The translations under genes were made by a program, and so were the position numbers. The notes under the pieces are model-generated. The model searched no databases. It was given only the letters and a program-made list of their open reading frames with translations, and was not told the origin of the DNA. From Boothiomyces macroporosus (Eukaryota; Chytridiomycota; Chytridiomycetes; Rhizophydiales; Terramycetaceae), in contig JADGKB010000012.1 in the NCBI GenBank assembly GCA_027604185.1, positions 62,001 to 126,000 on the forward strand: a stretch of 64,000 nt of DNA. Reading direction: 5' to 3'. Below are positions 12,401 to 24,257 of this stretch, piece by piece. The stretch's first letter is position 1, and every line of letters begins with the position of its first letter.

Positions 12401-14960
12401 TTCCCTTCAATTCAGTTAGTATGTACGGATTTCCTGTCTTTGCTATCTCCCTTGGGATTGGCAAAATTAATTGATACTGTTACAGTGTTTGGATGCATTG
12501 CAGAAGAGTTAAATATTAGTCTTACTGCAGTTGGTTTGTTGTGGACAATCTGCGACTATATTTTAACCAAACGACAGGCGTTAGACAAAGAAAAACCTGT
12601 TGAAGAAGCCGAGCCAAAATCCCAACCACTAAGAAAGGAATCCTTAAAGTCGGCATTTTTGAATTTCAATTCTACTGAATCGACCTTTTCAGCAACAACT
12701 ATGGACAGTTTGTGGATGTATTTGTTGCATAGTCTTTCTGAACTCTGTTCTGATGATAGACCCGAAGTCCGAAACTCTGCTAATCAAACACTGTTTAGAA
12801 CAATTAGTATGAATGGTCAGAGATTGACCCTGGAATCCTGGGAGCTATGTATCACCCATGTTCTGTTCCCTTTGATAGAAAGAATACAAAACCTAAATTC
12901 CCAGGCAACTTCGAAAACTAACACTGAAAAACAATGGGATGAATCAAAAAGTCTCACTTTGAATGGAATCACGAAATGGTTGATTGACTTCCTGCCCGTT
13001 CTGATTGATTTAGGAGACAAATTCGACAAAGATTGGATTACTTTCTTAAACTACTTTAAATCCTCATGTTTACTAAATTCACAAGATGTTGCTTCAGCAG
13101 CATTGAAAAATTTAAGACAATTAGCGCAATATCCAAAAAACTTTCCTGATCATCATGAAAAGCTTCAAACTAAACAGAAATACCTTTGGAAAGAATTGTA
13201 TAATATTTGGATCCAAATTGGCCAAGGAATAATTGATCAAGCAGACAAAGGGAGTAGCAAAGACTTTCACTTGATTCAATGGTCAAATGGAACGTATCCA
13301 AATCTAATTACTGGTCCATTTACCCAGGACTGTTTGGCGATATACTGTTCCATCATCTTTGATATCTATCCTTCTATTTCAACTGTAGCAGGGCAGCAAG
13401 AATTGCAGGAGATTAGCGATACTCTCAAAAATTTGTTGCTATATCACTCTAAAATTCCTCCTGGAGCGACCAACACTCGTATAAAGGCTGATTTTGTGAA
13501 TGACTTGGAGAATGCGACCCCTACTCAAAATCTTTTCTACGATTTCGTTTCAGGAAAAATTGATTTCACCCCAATACCACATTCCTTTGAAATCATCGCA
13601 TTTGCAATCTCCGATGCAATTCTATTCCCGTTTATTACATTTGGAACCAATAATGAAAGCTTCTTGGATCTAATGAACAATAGCTCGGGAAGTACCCCTT
13701 TAAAGAAGCACACTTACATGGCCATCTGTAAAAAATGCCTTTCTTTGGTTGATGAAGTGTTTTCCCAAAAAGAAGGAATTGATGTAATGCTTAAGAGCGG
13801 GGCATTTGAAGCGGTAATTAAAGCACTAGGAATCCCAATGAAATATAAATACGGATGCCCACAGCCAGGAACTAAGGATCCAACACCGATTTGGAAAATG
13901 GCCACTAGGATCTATATTAAGCTAATGAAATTAGGGCTGCAAGGTTTGAAGAATTACACTAAAGGTAAGCTGAAATTGATTGGAGAAATGGAAAAACGGA
14001 AACTGGATCAAATTTATAAAAGCGTCATCTCCGTTAGCGGAGAGTTTGTTCTTTCTAGCAGGTTCGTAGAAACAGAATCTAACAACAAGTCAGTCAGCCT
14101 ATGGTCCGGTTACTACCGGAGGAATTAAATGAAGATGAAGCATTAGAAACGGAACTGTTGACTTTAATGAAAACGGAGATGTTGACGTTCTTTGGAGACT
14201 CAAGTTTACCTGACGAGTACAGCAGAGAAATACTGAATATTCTTTCAAAGGTAGCATCTCATCAATTGAATCCTCCATTGCCAGTGTTGCCCTTCAAAAG
14301 CAATGCAGGCGGCCATACTCCAAGTATGTCTGTGATCGGTTCACCGGCGGTTGTCCCAGTGAAGGAGGTTGAGATTGATGAGGTTGCGTTTAAATTAGAA
14401 AGCAGCATTCTGAAGCCTTTGAAAGAGAATATTGCGGTATTCTGCTTAAATTCATTATTTGAAATCTGTTCAGTTGAACAAAATGGTTTTAAAATGTTAA
14501 TTTTAGAGTCTTCAGTTGAAGCAAGGATAGCCAGAATTGCGGAAAACATTGTATTGGAGAAATGTAGAAGCGTTATTTCTGAATTTACCAGTGATCGTGT
14601 GAAATCTGGTAAGCAATCTCTTGCAAAGTAATTCTTTTTAATTTCAGATTCCGAAATAACGAAGTAACTTGCGTTCTGAAAGGGCTTCAGACTTTGCGGG
14701 CTTCAAAGAAACCCGTTGGTGGAGACAAAAGTACACATAATTCTAACTCAGCAATATCCGATGATGCTGTCAAAGATTACTTGCACAGTTCTCCCACTGC
14801 GATTCAGTATCAACTTTACCCTAGGTTGATTGAACTCTTGAGTGTGATCTCTGGTAGCTTGTGGTTATTGGAAGCGGGCACTGCCGAGTACCATGAAGAA
14901 TTGCAAATCCTAGAGCTTACAAAGGCAAATTTAATGAAGATTGGAGAAATATTCTCATAA
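9489..14960 (+). CDS. MON2: MON2-like Golgi/endosome trafficking protein
   Basis: Ten exons: 9489-9566, 9587-9650, 9672-9796, 9817-10066, 10087-10205, 10226-10348, 10369-10832, 10852-14061, 14094-14627 and 14648-14960; predicted about 1759 aa. The N-terminus (LQNELMLLSTESKKKNPEIK) matches the DCB region of MON2, a Sec7-ARF-GEF relative lacking the Sec7 domain, and helical HEAT-like repeats continue to the end (RNNEVTCVLKGLQTL). MON2 works with DOP1 in Golgi-endosome traffic. Eight of nine introns are 19-21 nt; the eighth (14062-14093, 32 nt) is the least certain junction, since no 20-nt choice keeps the frame. The start is the first ATG before the conserved N-terminus. Confidence 0.85.
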
Positions 14961-15010
14961 TAAATGTGCGGGCAATGACAAAATTGGTTGAGATATTTAT
15001 ATTAACACAT

Positions 15011-16595
15011 TCAAGAATATAATTCAGTGACTTTGGAGTTTTGACCGTGAGCTTCTTTTTCTACTTTCAACAGTGCAGCCATGAACCCTAGATTTGGACT
15101 GACACCTTTTCTCACCTTTCTCATCAAATCATATGCAGTTTTTAATGTATAATTTTCTTTAGCTACTAGATAGCCTATTACTGCGCTGACTGATCTTGAG
15201 CGTCCTGCTTTGCAATGAACAAACACAATTGCGTTTGGGTTGCCAGAGACTGCATCGCCTAAATTAGCCTATATTACTTATAAAATCAATTGCTTGTTGT
15301 AATGCTTCATCCATATCTACTTCAGTGTTGTCTAAAACTGGAATCCACTTTAGCCCAAATTTCCCGCTTTCCTTTACAACTTTGGAAATTGGTATTTCGG
15401 CGGCCATATTCAAAATGTGCGTTACACCTAAACTGGTTAACTGTTGTGGTCCATCAGGTGCCAATGGAAGCAAATCAGAGCCAACCATGATGTTCTTGTT
15501 GACTCTAGAGAATGGTTGTGGTGGTGCGGCATTGTCATTAGGAGAGGTTACTGGCGTCTCTGCAATGGTTTCAGTTGCAGCTTTAAGCGGTTCTTTTTCC
15601 GGTGCTCCTCCAATTATCAAATTTAATGTAGGTTTTCTAGTTACGGTTTTACTAGGGCCAATGTCTTTCTTTGCCGACAAATCAATCGAGAGAGCTTTTG
15701 TTCCTCTTCCAGATAAGCCCAGTTTAGATATGGATGGTATTGGCGGGGAATTTGGCGGATTTAGTTCTGAAAATCCTACCGGACTGTTTTGGATTTTCAT
15801 GTTAAACTCGCTATCATGAAGGTCGGTCCCATGCAATAAAGAGTTTGCTGATGGCAAGTTATAAACTGCTTGCATCCCGCCATACAGATATGTAACTAGA
15901 GGAGATGCGCCTTGACAAATGTCATTCGACAAGCCATTTGCTAAACAACCCAATAACGTCCAGGTGTCATCATCATAATTATCTTCCATTTCAGTATTAC
16001 ATACCATAATACACTTTTTTCCATTATCCATTTGTTTCCATCTTTCGAATGTGGACAGACATTCGGAATTCGGAGCAAGGAAATTGGATAAATTGAAATT
16101 CGAGTACATTCGTTTTTTGAATCGCTTCGTAACCAGCATTGGGAAATTTGGATTTATGGAGCCTTTCAAATGAGACTTTTTGAAATCATCTGGGCTTCTC
16201 ATATCTATTATTAGTATTGACAAAGGATGATTTCCCCATGCTTCAGGCGCTTGTGCCAGATTCACCATGTTTTTATCATTAATATATTTCATATGGAGCT
16301 CCAAATGCTGCGCTGTAAATGGTTTTATTTGCCCACACCTAATGAATTCTGCAATTGACTTTCCACTGTTATTTTTGAGAATATTTGGAGAGCTTTGCAG
16401 TTCCGGAGTAGCTGATTTATCATTAGATGCTGATTTTAGATTAAGCGCCAGTGATTCTTTGCTCGGTGATTTTCTTAGTTCGTCCAACGAAGACCTGGAT
16501 CCGTCTTTCTTGAGATTAGATATAGATGCCATTTTAGCTTCGGGAATTGTTGCAGCGTGTGTTATTCCTGATAGAACTTTTGGCTGATCTATCAT
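15011..16595 (-). CDS. Rhodanese + dual-specificity phosphatase (MAPK phosphatase-like)
   Basis: Exons 16595-15278 and 15258-15011, predicted 521 aa; the 19-nt intron (15259-15277) sits just before the active site. Order: low-complexity Ser-rich N-terminus (1-90), rhodanese-like domain (about 100-240; DMRSPDDFKKSHLKGSIN) whose active-site loop has no normal catalytic loop, a linker, then a DSPc domain starting at VGSDLLPLAP. The P-loop is HCKAGRSRS (HCxxGxxRS) and the general acid is probably the Asp in VLDNTEVD. The rhodanese-plus-DSP order is that of MAP-kinase phosphatases, where the first domain docks the kinase. It converges on MON2 with 50 bp between. Confidence 0.85.
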
Positions 16596-16947
16596 ATTTA
16601 ATGGACTGTTTTATCCCAATGTAAAATTAAAATGAGAACGTCATATTGTGTTGGAAATCAGCCATTGTTCAGATTTCATATTGTACAAAGCTAAAATAAA
16701 AACACAAGAGATAACAGTGCTCAAAGTGTGCATTGCATGACTTTGTAAGGAATATTCATTGTGGGTTTAGATGCGGTTGGTGTTACGCGTTTCCAGCAAA
16801 TACTTTGATTTAGTCGTGTACTATAGAATTTCCAACTAGGAGATTACTTTTGTCCATCTAGTCTCAATCAAATAAACCTGAATTGAGGAGCTACATGCTC
16901 AGTCTTTATTGAAATTCAAAGAGTTGTTTACTATAAATAATCTCTCA

Positions 16948-17128
16948 GAATCAAGAAGGGTGGCCATAGTGTCTTGGTACGAACGTAAAGTCGTTCCGTA
17001 TCGTACGATACGATAAGAAATGAAGTCTTAGGATACGATAAAAAATGAAGTCTTAGGATACGATACGAAAATTAATAACTGGAGTAAACGATACAATACA
17101 ATGGAGACGTGGTCACCCTAGATTCAAG
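16948..17128. mobile_element. hAT-like MITE with imperfect 8-bp target duplication
   Basis: A 165-bp element at 16956-17120 has imperfect terminal inverted repeats: AAGGGTGGCCA at the left and, reading inward from the right, TAGGGTGACCA. It is flanked by GAATCAAG (16948-16955) and GATTCAAG (17121-17128), an 8-bp duplication with one mismatch. YAGGG-type ends with 8-bp duplications are characteristic of hAT elements. The interior has no open frame but holds a palindrome (TATCGTACGATA) and two direct copies of AAAtGAAGTCTTAGGATACGATA-like sequence, typical of subterminal transposase-binding repeats. Non-autonomous; no transposase is in the window. Confidence 0.55.
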
Positions 17129-17384
17129 GCAGATAGACCTACCCACCATCTTTAATGAATGACACATAGTTGAGGGGACACTAGAGAAGACTGCACTGTG
17201 AATTCTTTCGAATCACCAGAAATTAATGAGTTTCTCAGGATTCACCTAATTCTAATAAAATCTGTCATAGTAGGTTTTATCTCCAACCACCTACTACAGC
17301 AGAATATATCAACGGTGCAATAAATGAATGGCTTTAAAGTTCTTTTTGAAAGAATTCCAGCATAAGTTTTTGCGTATCACTTAG

Positions 17385-17397
17385 TAACCCTAACCCT
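17385..17397. repeat. Telomere-like TAACCCTAACCCT
   Basis: Two tandem copies of the CCCTAA telomere unit inside the long intergenic region. It is too short to call a relic chromosome end and could be chance, or a Tbf1/Rap1-like site. Confidence 0.3.
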
Positions 17398-17984
17398 GGA
17401 CAGTATTTGAAGTGAAAAAAAAATAAGAAAAAATATCCAAATCTCTTTTGCTTGAAACCAGGAATGTAAGTAACGAATGCCAGCCATTGCAAGTGATTAT
17501 TAAATAATATTTGCTACTTCAGAGACAATCGTCAATGAGACCTACAAATCACCAAGATCGATGATGCAATGCTTTTTCATTTTCTAATATCTAGGAAGCA
17601 AAAGTCCTTTTTATCTTTGGTTCATTCCTTGTTTTTCGCAACGAATTCAATGTGGTGATGATATCCGGCATTTGTCTTAGACTTTCTGTCGCTGAAGATA
17701 AACTCCGGCTACCTTAAAACCTATCTGAACATTGAATTTGGAATAATTTTAAACTGAGTCTTTCTTGAGCTTTTATATGTGGGACTGTCTGGTATCTAAG
17801 GGGTATCCTACTGATCCTTTTACTGGCAGTATTTCTCTAATGACTTGCACACTAAACTAAATAGCAGATCATTTTGGTTCAGCAGAGAGATCAAGTTAAT
17901 AATCCAAGAACAATCCTCATTGGTTAAACCGTACACTTGTTTTAATTTTTTTTGCTCAAGTCTCTAGATCTGTAAATTCAAAAA

Positions 17985-19609
17985 ATGTTTTGTGCAAGTA
18001 ATTGAAACGCTGACTGTTAGTTTCTGGAGAAGCTCCGCAAGAGCCAGTGTTCTCTAAGACTGGTTATGTGTTTGAAAAGAGATTGATCATCAAGTATTTA
18101 GCAGAGAAAGGTGTCTGTCCAATCACCAACGAAGAAATGACTGAAGACGATCTATCGCCAATCAAATCCAGTAACAAATCTCTTACGTAGAACCGCTAGT
18201 TAAACCTCGTGCGCCAACCGCAACGTCAGTTCCAAATGCACTGCTCTCTTTACAAAATGAATTCGATGCGGTAATGTTGGAAACATTTGAATTAAAGAAG
18301 CAATTTCATGAATTGCAAAATCAGCTATCAAATGCTTTATATGAAAACGATGCTGCAAAAAGAGTTATCGCCAGGATTATAAAAGAGAGAGACGAAGCTC
18401 GCTCAAGACTACAAGACTTTAAGGCATCTTATGGGGAAAAGAATGCCGAACCTGTTCAAGAAAACGAAGAAATGAATTTGGAAGTCGATACTTTGCCAGC
18501 TGTGGTAGTTAGCAGAATAGATGAAAAATCTGAAGAGTAAATATTGTCTAACGTTAGACTTTCTGCTACTAGAAGAAAGAGAAAGGCTCCAGAAACCTTG
18601 GCCACTGCAGAAGAAATTTCTAGTCTTCAAGAGTCAGCCACCATCAAAACACTTAATACTGCTAAAGAATCTGCTGTTAACACGGTTGAACTTCAGGTTA
18701 AGATTGAAGATGGGGAAACCAGAGAATGGCTTTTGACTGCAGGGGCAGACGGAAGTGCATCTGTTGTTGACAAATCTAGCTTCAAGGTGGTAGCTTCAAA
18801 CAAAGCTCACAAGAAACCAGTTCACTCTGCAAAATGGATTGGAAATACTGACTCATTCTTGACCGCATCTGCAGATGAGACTGTCAAGAGCTGGACTTTG
18901 GAAACTGCAAAGAATGGTTATAAAATCAAAGGATCACAATCCCTTACTGCACATTCTGGTCCAGTTGTTGGAGTATCTGTTCACCCAACTAATGACTATT
19001 TCATTACTGCTGGAGAAGATGCTGTATGGAATTTTGCCGATTTGGAGAGATTCGAAATTATTTCTGCCGTCTCTACTCCAGAAATTACAGCAGGTACTCT
19101 TCTTTAATGTTAGCGTACAGCACAATTCAAATTCACCCTGATGGCTTATTATTAGGAACTGGATCTGCTGATTCAATCATTAGATTGTGGGATATCAAAT
19201 CCAAATCAATTGCTGCTTCATTTACTGGACATACTGGGGCAATTTCAAGCATTGCATTTTCAGAGAATGGATATCATGTAGCTACTGGTTCAACAAAAGA
19301 TAATTTCGTTAAATTCTGGGATTTGAGAAAGTTGACTGATTTCCACACTCTTGAATTGCCCCACACTGAAGGATTAGCTGGAGTACCATCTGTAAAGTTC
19401 GACCACAGTGGAAAATATGTAGGTGTTGCATACGGTAATAACTTGAGGTAGAGCTTTTCTAATTTAGCGTGTATGTCGTCAAGAAATGGAGCTTGATATC
19501 CACTTATGAACACCATCTTTCGCCAGTTACGGATTTCACTTTCGGACCAGATGCTAAATATATTGTAACAGGATCAAAGGAGCGTAAAGTTTCTATTTTG
19601 ACTGCTTAA
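17985..19609 (+). CDS. PRP19: Pre-mRNA splicing E3 ligase PRP19
   Basis: Exons 17985-17997, 18021-18170, 18191-18536, 18558-19093, 19114-19447 and 19468-19609, predicted 506 aa, the usual PRP19 length. The tiny first exon encodes MFCA and, joined across a 23-nt intron, gives MFCAISGEAPQEPV, the canonical U-box start. Next are the coiled-coil tetramerisation region (DAVMLETFELKKQF, ALYENDAAKRVIARI) and a C-terminal WD40 propeller (SFLTASADETVKSW, RLWDIKSKS). PRP19 is the core ubiquitin ligase of the NineTeen complex that activates the spliceosome, so it acts on the same ultrashort introns described here. Its own five introns are 20-23 nt. Confidence 0.95.
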
Positions 19610-19653
19610 TAAAACCTATTCACCCCATTTCAAACTTTTTTAAAATACGCGTA

Positions 19654-20512
19654 ATGAATGGAAACGAGGCCGAAATTGAAGTAGCAGACGATATCCAATT
19701 AGAAAAAAGAACATCTTATTTAGATATAATCAAAGGGAAAATTCAAAAGGAAAACAAGGTCAAGCAATCTAATCCTAGACTGCAATGACCTACCGCGTCG
19801 TAATAATCGGACAATTCTCTAAAGATATAGATAGAGTAGACTATTCATGTAAATTCAAATTCATTCTAGCTTACTATCAAAAGTTTTTCAAAAAGGAGCA
19901 ATCGGAAATGGATATAATTACTGGCATCCTACTCTCATTCAAAAGCTCATTTATTCACATGCTAGAAGTACAATCATACTAACCAGGCTCCCAAAAAAAT
20001 TGTCTATTCGTACTTGACGAATATTGCTTCTAATCCTAAAAGCGAACTGAAAAAGGATAATGTGCCTTTTGTTTCCAGTTCACGAGTATTAGTTTTACAA
20101 GATGATATTCAGGATAGGTTCTTTCCCTTTTGGGCTTCAAAGATTGTCGAGTCTGATGGATCATCTTACTCGGATTTTTCGCAAATGGAGGATTCAAGCT
20201 TGGATGACTTGATTGCTTCAACTTGTATCAATATTTACAAGATTGGAAAAGCTATTGGGCAGTTGAGCAGGGTAATTTTTAGTAATTTAGAGTGAAATGA
20301 AGCAGGCGTTTGAGGAAATTGTGGACAGGTATCATCAATTCATTCCTTCAAGTCAGATGATTTCAGAGTTGGCTACATTTAGAGGATTGATATCTGTGGA
20401 AGAATGGGTGAAAACTTTTCATCAAGAGGATATGGATCTTACACTCGAGTCAGGTAACATTACTTTAACAACAGAACTGGTTTGGCCAGCTGAAAAGCCG
20501 TTGGTTATTTAA
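19654..20512 (+). CDS. TEX47-like / BLUF-fold protein
   Basis: Exons 19654-19758, 19779-19848, 19870-19967, 19987-20271 and 20291-20512, predicted 259 aa. The second intron is a 21-nt stop-free segment; if retained the protein has 266 aa. The core (TYRVVIIGQF, then ITGILLSFKSSFIHMLE, then VYSYLTNIASNP) follows the BLUF-type ferredoxin-like fold, and the following SSRVLVLQDDIQDRFFPFW resembles TEX47, a protein of flagellated cells. The Tyr and Gln that make BLUF domains photoactive are not at the expected positions, so light sensing is unlikely. The TEX47 assignment rests on memory of the family and is moderate. It converges on the acyl-CoA dehydrogenase gene with 12 bp between. Confidence 0.6.
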
Positions 20513-20524
20513 TATATTTTTGTG

Positions 20525-21841
20525 CTAAAGTCGAGCATTTGGAAAGGCTTTCATTGCTTGTTTGATTGCCAGTTGAGCAAGGATTTCCTCAGATCCGCCA
20601 AGAATTGCCCTGAATTTGTACGTCCTTTGAAAGCCTTCTACTTTGCTACCAATACCTAATTGATCTAAAGCGTCCACACCAAATATTTGGCACGCATAGT
20701 CAGAAACGTCATGTGCAATTCTGGACGACAGCATTTTGAGCAAAGCGATTGGACCTGCTAATTTGAGGGACTGTTCTTGGTAATCCATTAATGTCATTTG
20801 ATATGTGATATTTTCCAACCAGCTGTGGCCAGCTTCCAATTTTGATACCTCATTTTAACAACAACCTACCATATTAGCTAGTTTGAATCTAACCGCTGGA
20901 TCTCCAATTGTTGCCACTCCACTAGAATTCTTTTTAACAGCGTAGTTGAAGCATTCACTAATGATTGATCTTGTCTCTGCAAGCGTTCCTGCTACCATCA
21001 CCCACCGTTCGTGATTGAAATTATACATAATGATTTTAAATCCATCCCCTTCCTTACCAAGCAAATTTTCAGCTGGGACCATGCAATTTTCGAATACTAC
21101 ATAAGCAGTTCCAGTTGCAGAATTATGAGACGTTTTTATGGACCTGGTTGACAGTTGTTCGTTGCGTTCAATCAAAATAACTGATATATCATACTTTCCC
21201 GGTCCTGTTCTAACTGCAGTTGTGAAATAATCTGCAAAGGTTCCATTGGTAATCCACTTTTTTACACCATTTACAATATAATGCTTGCCATCTGGGGTTT
21301 TGACTGCAGTCGTAAGTATTCCCGCAACATCGCTACCTGCTCCAGGCTCACTAATGGCTAGGCAAATGATTTTATCACCGTTCAAGACTTGCTCCATTAC
21401 TTTTGATTTAGTTGGCTCTTTGGCAAAGTTCATCACTGGAGGAAGCCCAATTGACAATCCAGATCCAATTGTCTCAGAGTATCCCGGAAGGCCATTGCTC
21501 CTGTTTTCCTCATGCAGTATCATTTCATGAAAATAATCAAATTCTGCTGGTGCAATATCTCCTATAATTTGGAATGTCTCCAGGTGTTTTCCAGGTCCAA
21601 TTCTAGCAGCCAATAATCCAACCTTAGCCAACTTTCTGTACACAGCTTTTGAAGCAGGAGGATTTGTGTCGTCCTTCTTTAACCCAGTGAATATTTCTGT
21701 CTTCAAAAACTTTCGAACCGCCTGCCGGAACCGATAATGAGACTCGCATTCGTTAGCGGGGAATTACTTGTAGTACGGAGATTTGAATCCTTGCAAGTAT
21801 GCTGGTTGTGCATAAGGTGCATAGTTTTCACTTCCATGCAT
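20525..21841 (-). CDS. Acyl-CoA dehydrogenase
   Basis: Exons 21841-21768, 21746-20870 and 20848-20525, predicted 424 aa. The N-terminus HGSENYAPYAQPAYLQGF, the FAD/substrate motifs (ICLAISEPGAGSDVAG, KKWITNGTFADYF) and the C-terminal GGSEEILAQLAIKQA place it in the ACAD family close to fungal/ACAD11-like enzymes; the Glu in GGSEE is the likely catalytic base. It oxidises acyl-CoA to enoyl-CoA in mitochondria or peroxisomes. No PTS1 is visible (C-terminus NARL). The first intron (21747-21767) is odd: only a GT...TG 21-mer removes the in-frame TAA and yields the expected SPYYNESHYRFR. If that is not spliced, the gene would be disrupted or start further in. Confidence 0.85.
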
Positions 21842-21961
21842 TGAAAAAAGCAAACTTTTTGACGGCCGATAGTACTAATTGATACTAGTACTTGAGTAAA
21901 TCAAGGTACTCAAATTCACTTGACAACAGTGTCGTTTACACACGATAAATCTGACACATTG

Positions 21962-24237
21962 ATGTCAATCCCACGCCGTTTATTTGTTTCATTTATCGCT
22001 ATGGAAGATAAAAAGGAAAATACTCTTGAAATATTTGATGAGTCGTATTGGGCGGAATTTCTAACTGGTGCTCAGATTGACAGTTTTTCGGGTCAAAATC
22101 TTGTTTCTCTTTCTCCAAATAGTGACAAAAGCAATTACGAGATGCCTTGCAATGTTGGCCCAGATATACCTGAAACATCATCACTTCAGCAGATACCAGG
22201 TGGGCTTGAGGTCTATGAGGACTGGATAAAGAGTAACTATTATTTTGACATTTCCATGCAGTTCACGCCTATGCAGCATGTTGAATACCAGCAAACTTCA
22301 TTTCCGGATAGTACCACCAGTTTATCAATTGACGATCGACCCAACTTTAATCTTGAATTTGACGCGTTCCTAAACGAAAATTGGACATTTTCACCGTCAA
22401 ATGTGTCTGCAAGTCAAATCAACCAGATTACGCAGAGTCAGTTAAATGCGACAAATGTTTGGGATGATTTTAATGTTGTTGACAATTTAGTCAAAGATTG
22501 CAACGCAATTGACGCAAATGGCCTTGATATCCAATCGCTAAATCAGTCACCGCAATCACAGATTTCAGATCAAAAATATTCTGGCGCTGGGTGTTTCCCT
22601 GGGGAGAAACTTTTGCGCTATTGTAATTGCAAGATTACAAATTATTCTGGAAAGGTCTCTATTGATGTATTATCGTAATGACTGCCCTAATTAAAGGCTT
22701 TTCGCCCAGCAATCTTTCGAAATTACCCATTTTTCACTTTGGTTGTTATACCCAAGTGTTGCCCAAAAATCTTACAGGCAAGAACGCAGGTAATTCATTC
22801 CTGAGGTAGGTTCTTGTGTCCACAACCTAGTTTGTATTTAATCGGAGATGGGTGGGAAGATATTACCTGTTTCACCAAAATTATGAAAGTTGGCAGAGAC
22901 AGTATTCACGAAATGGACACTTACAACAAAAATCAGCTGGGTGAAACTAAATTGTCAATTAAATATCCACTAACGATCACATCTAGCGTCGTCCCAGAGA
23001 TTTTAAATCTTCGAAATGTTGGACTGTCCAGCTTTGTTCGTGACTCTATCGCACTTGTAACGCTTGCACAATTTTCAAAGCTCTATATCGCCGATATGGA
23101 TAAGCAACGTAGTTTTGCATTAAAATTCACCATTCATAGTGGGTCAAAGACGTTCGACCTGGTTACCAAAGAAATCAAAGTGATTTCAAAACCACCAACT
23201 TTGATACCAGAAAGAGACGGCTGTAACAAAGTTTTAATGTAGATGGGCTGTATTCTGGAAATTATATATCTCTTTTCAATCGAATCAATTGCCAATCTGG
23301 CTCAACAAGGTTTTTAGACGTAACAAACCAAATCCTCTCATGCAACGAATTGAAATGGGGCCTCTTTCGAATCTGGTTGCTGTCTGATTTGGAATACATG
23401 TTCCACAAATTAAAAATATCCATTGATACCTTTTCACCAGAAGTCTTGGTCCTTGCATTGTCGACCCAGCATAGCATTCTTTTATCAGAGTACTTGAAAA
23501 AAAAGGCAACTTCAAAGTCAGAATTAATTGAATATGGTGATATTGTAATTCTGGAGCATGTTGAATCTGGAAAACTTTCTATTCCCTTTAAAGTGGAATC
23601 TACTGAAGATGAAAGCCAAAAGGGATACAAAAAGTGTACGAAATTATTAATTTAGATAAAAAGAAAGAACGGCAGTTCTGCACCGGCAAAGTAATGAAGA
23701 ATACACCGATTAGCCAGTTGCAAAAGATAGCACTAAGCGTTGCTCGATTTCCAGATCATTTCCTTTGCCAAATAGACGATGAAATCATGCTATACACTTC
23801 AAATTCTTTATACCAAGGATTTGGGTTAATTGAGCCATGTATCTGGACCATAGTTGGGACGGGTAACTTTGAATAATGTAGATGTTGCCACAGTTTCTTT
23901 TACAATCCCAAATGAAATCCTGACTAATGGATTTACAGGAATCAGCCATTTCCCCTTATTCACCAGTATCAATGTATTCAAAGACGAAGTTGTTTTACAC
24001 GGTGATTTTGTTGGTGATTTTTGGATATTTTTTGGTGGTATTCCTGCAAAAGACGTCAAAGTAAAAGATAAAATGATTTCCGTCAAACTATTGGAAGGTA
24101 TATCTGTATCAAACACGTCTCAATTGGACATGAACAGCGACGGTGTGGTTGAAGAGAAAGCGCCTGTTTTGATGGTATACCAATCAGGAATCGTTTTTAA
24201 CTCTGGCTACGATGTATTTTTGACTTTATTTTATTAA
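21962..24237 (+). CDS. CSL (RBPJ/Su(H)/CBF11-type) transcription factor
   Basis: Exons 21962-22674, 22697-22789, 22810-23222, 23243-23635, 23656-23862 and 23882-24237, predicted 724 aa; introns 19-22 nt. The first 230 residues are low-complexity, Asn/Ser/Gln-rich. The CSL signature follows: VAQKSYRQERRFLCPQP then YLIGDGW (Rel-homology N domain), ISLFNRINCQSGSTRFL and WGLFRIWLL (beta-trefoil), PISQLQKIA, CIWTIVGT and a C-terminal Ig-like domain (LHGDFVGDFWIFFGG). CSL proteins bind (C/T)GTG(G/A)GAA; in fungi (CBF11/CBF12) they act without Notch, on adhesion, lipid and cell-cycle genes. The start could instead be the ATG at 22001. The family is opisthokont/amorphean, which helps place the organism. 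Confidence 0.9.
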
Positions 24238-24257
24238 ATTGCATTCTTGCTCTATTT

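Larger units (their letters stand above)
16596..17984. other. Longest gene-free stretch (1.39 kb)
   Basis: No coding frame is supported on either strand. It contains the probable MITE at 16948-17128, a telomere-like TAACCCTAACCCT at 17385-17397, a TTGAAGTGAAAAAAAAA block near 17408 resembling the TTTTCAC motif seen upstream of other genes, and T-rich tracts just before PRP19. I looked for snRNA, tRNA and RNase P hallmarks and could not recognise any, but a diverged ncRNA cannot be excluded. Confidence 0.5.

Noticed and set aside
17800..17850. U5 snRNA-like loop (CCTTTTACT)
   Set aside because: Only the short loop string matches; the flanks cannot form the U5 stem and no Sm site is suitably placed.
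22740..22830. 16-nt intron in the CSL gene
   Set aside because: It arose from reading the upstream exon in the wrong frame. The frame giving VAQKSYRQERRFLC uses an ordinary 20-nt intron (22790-22809).
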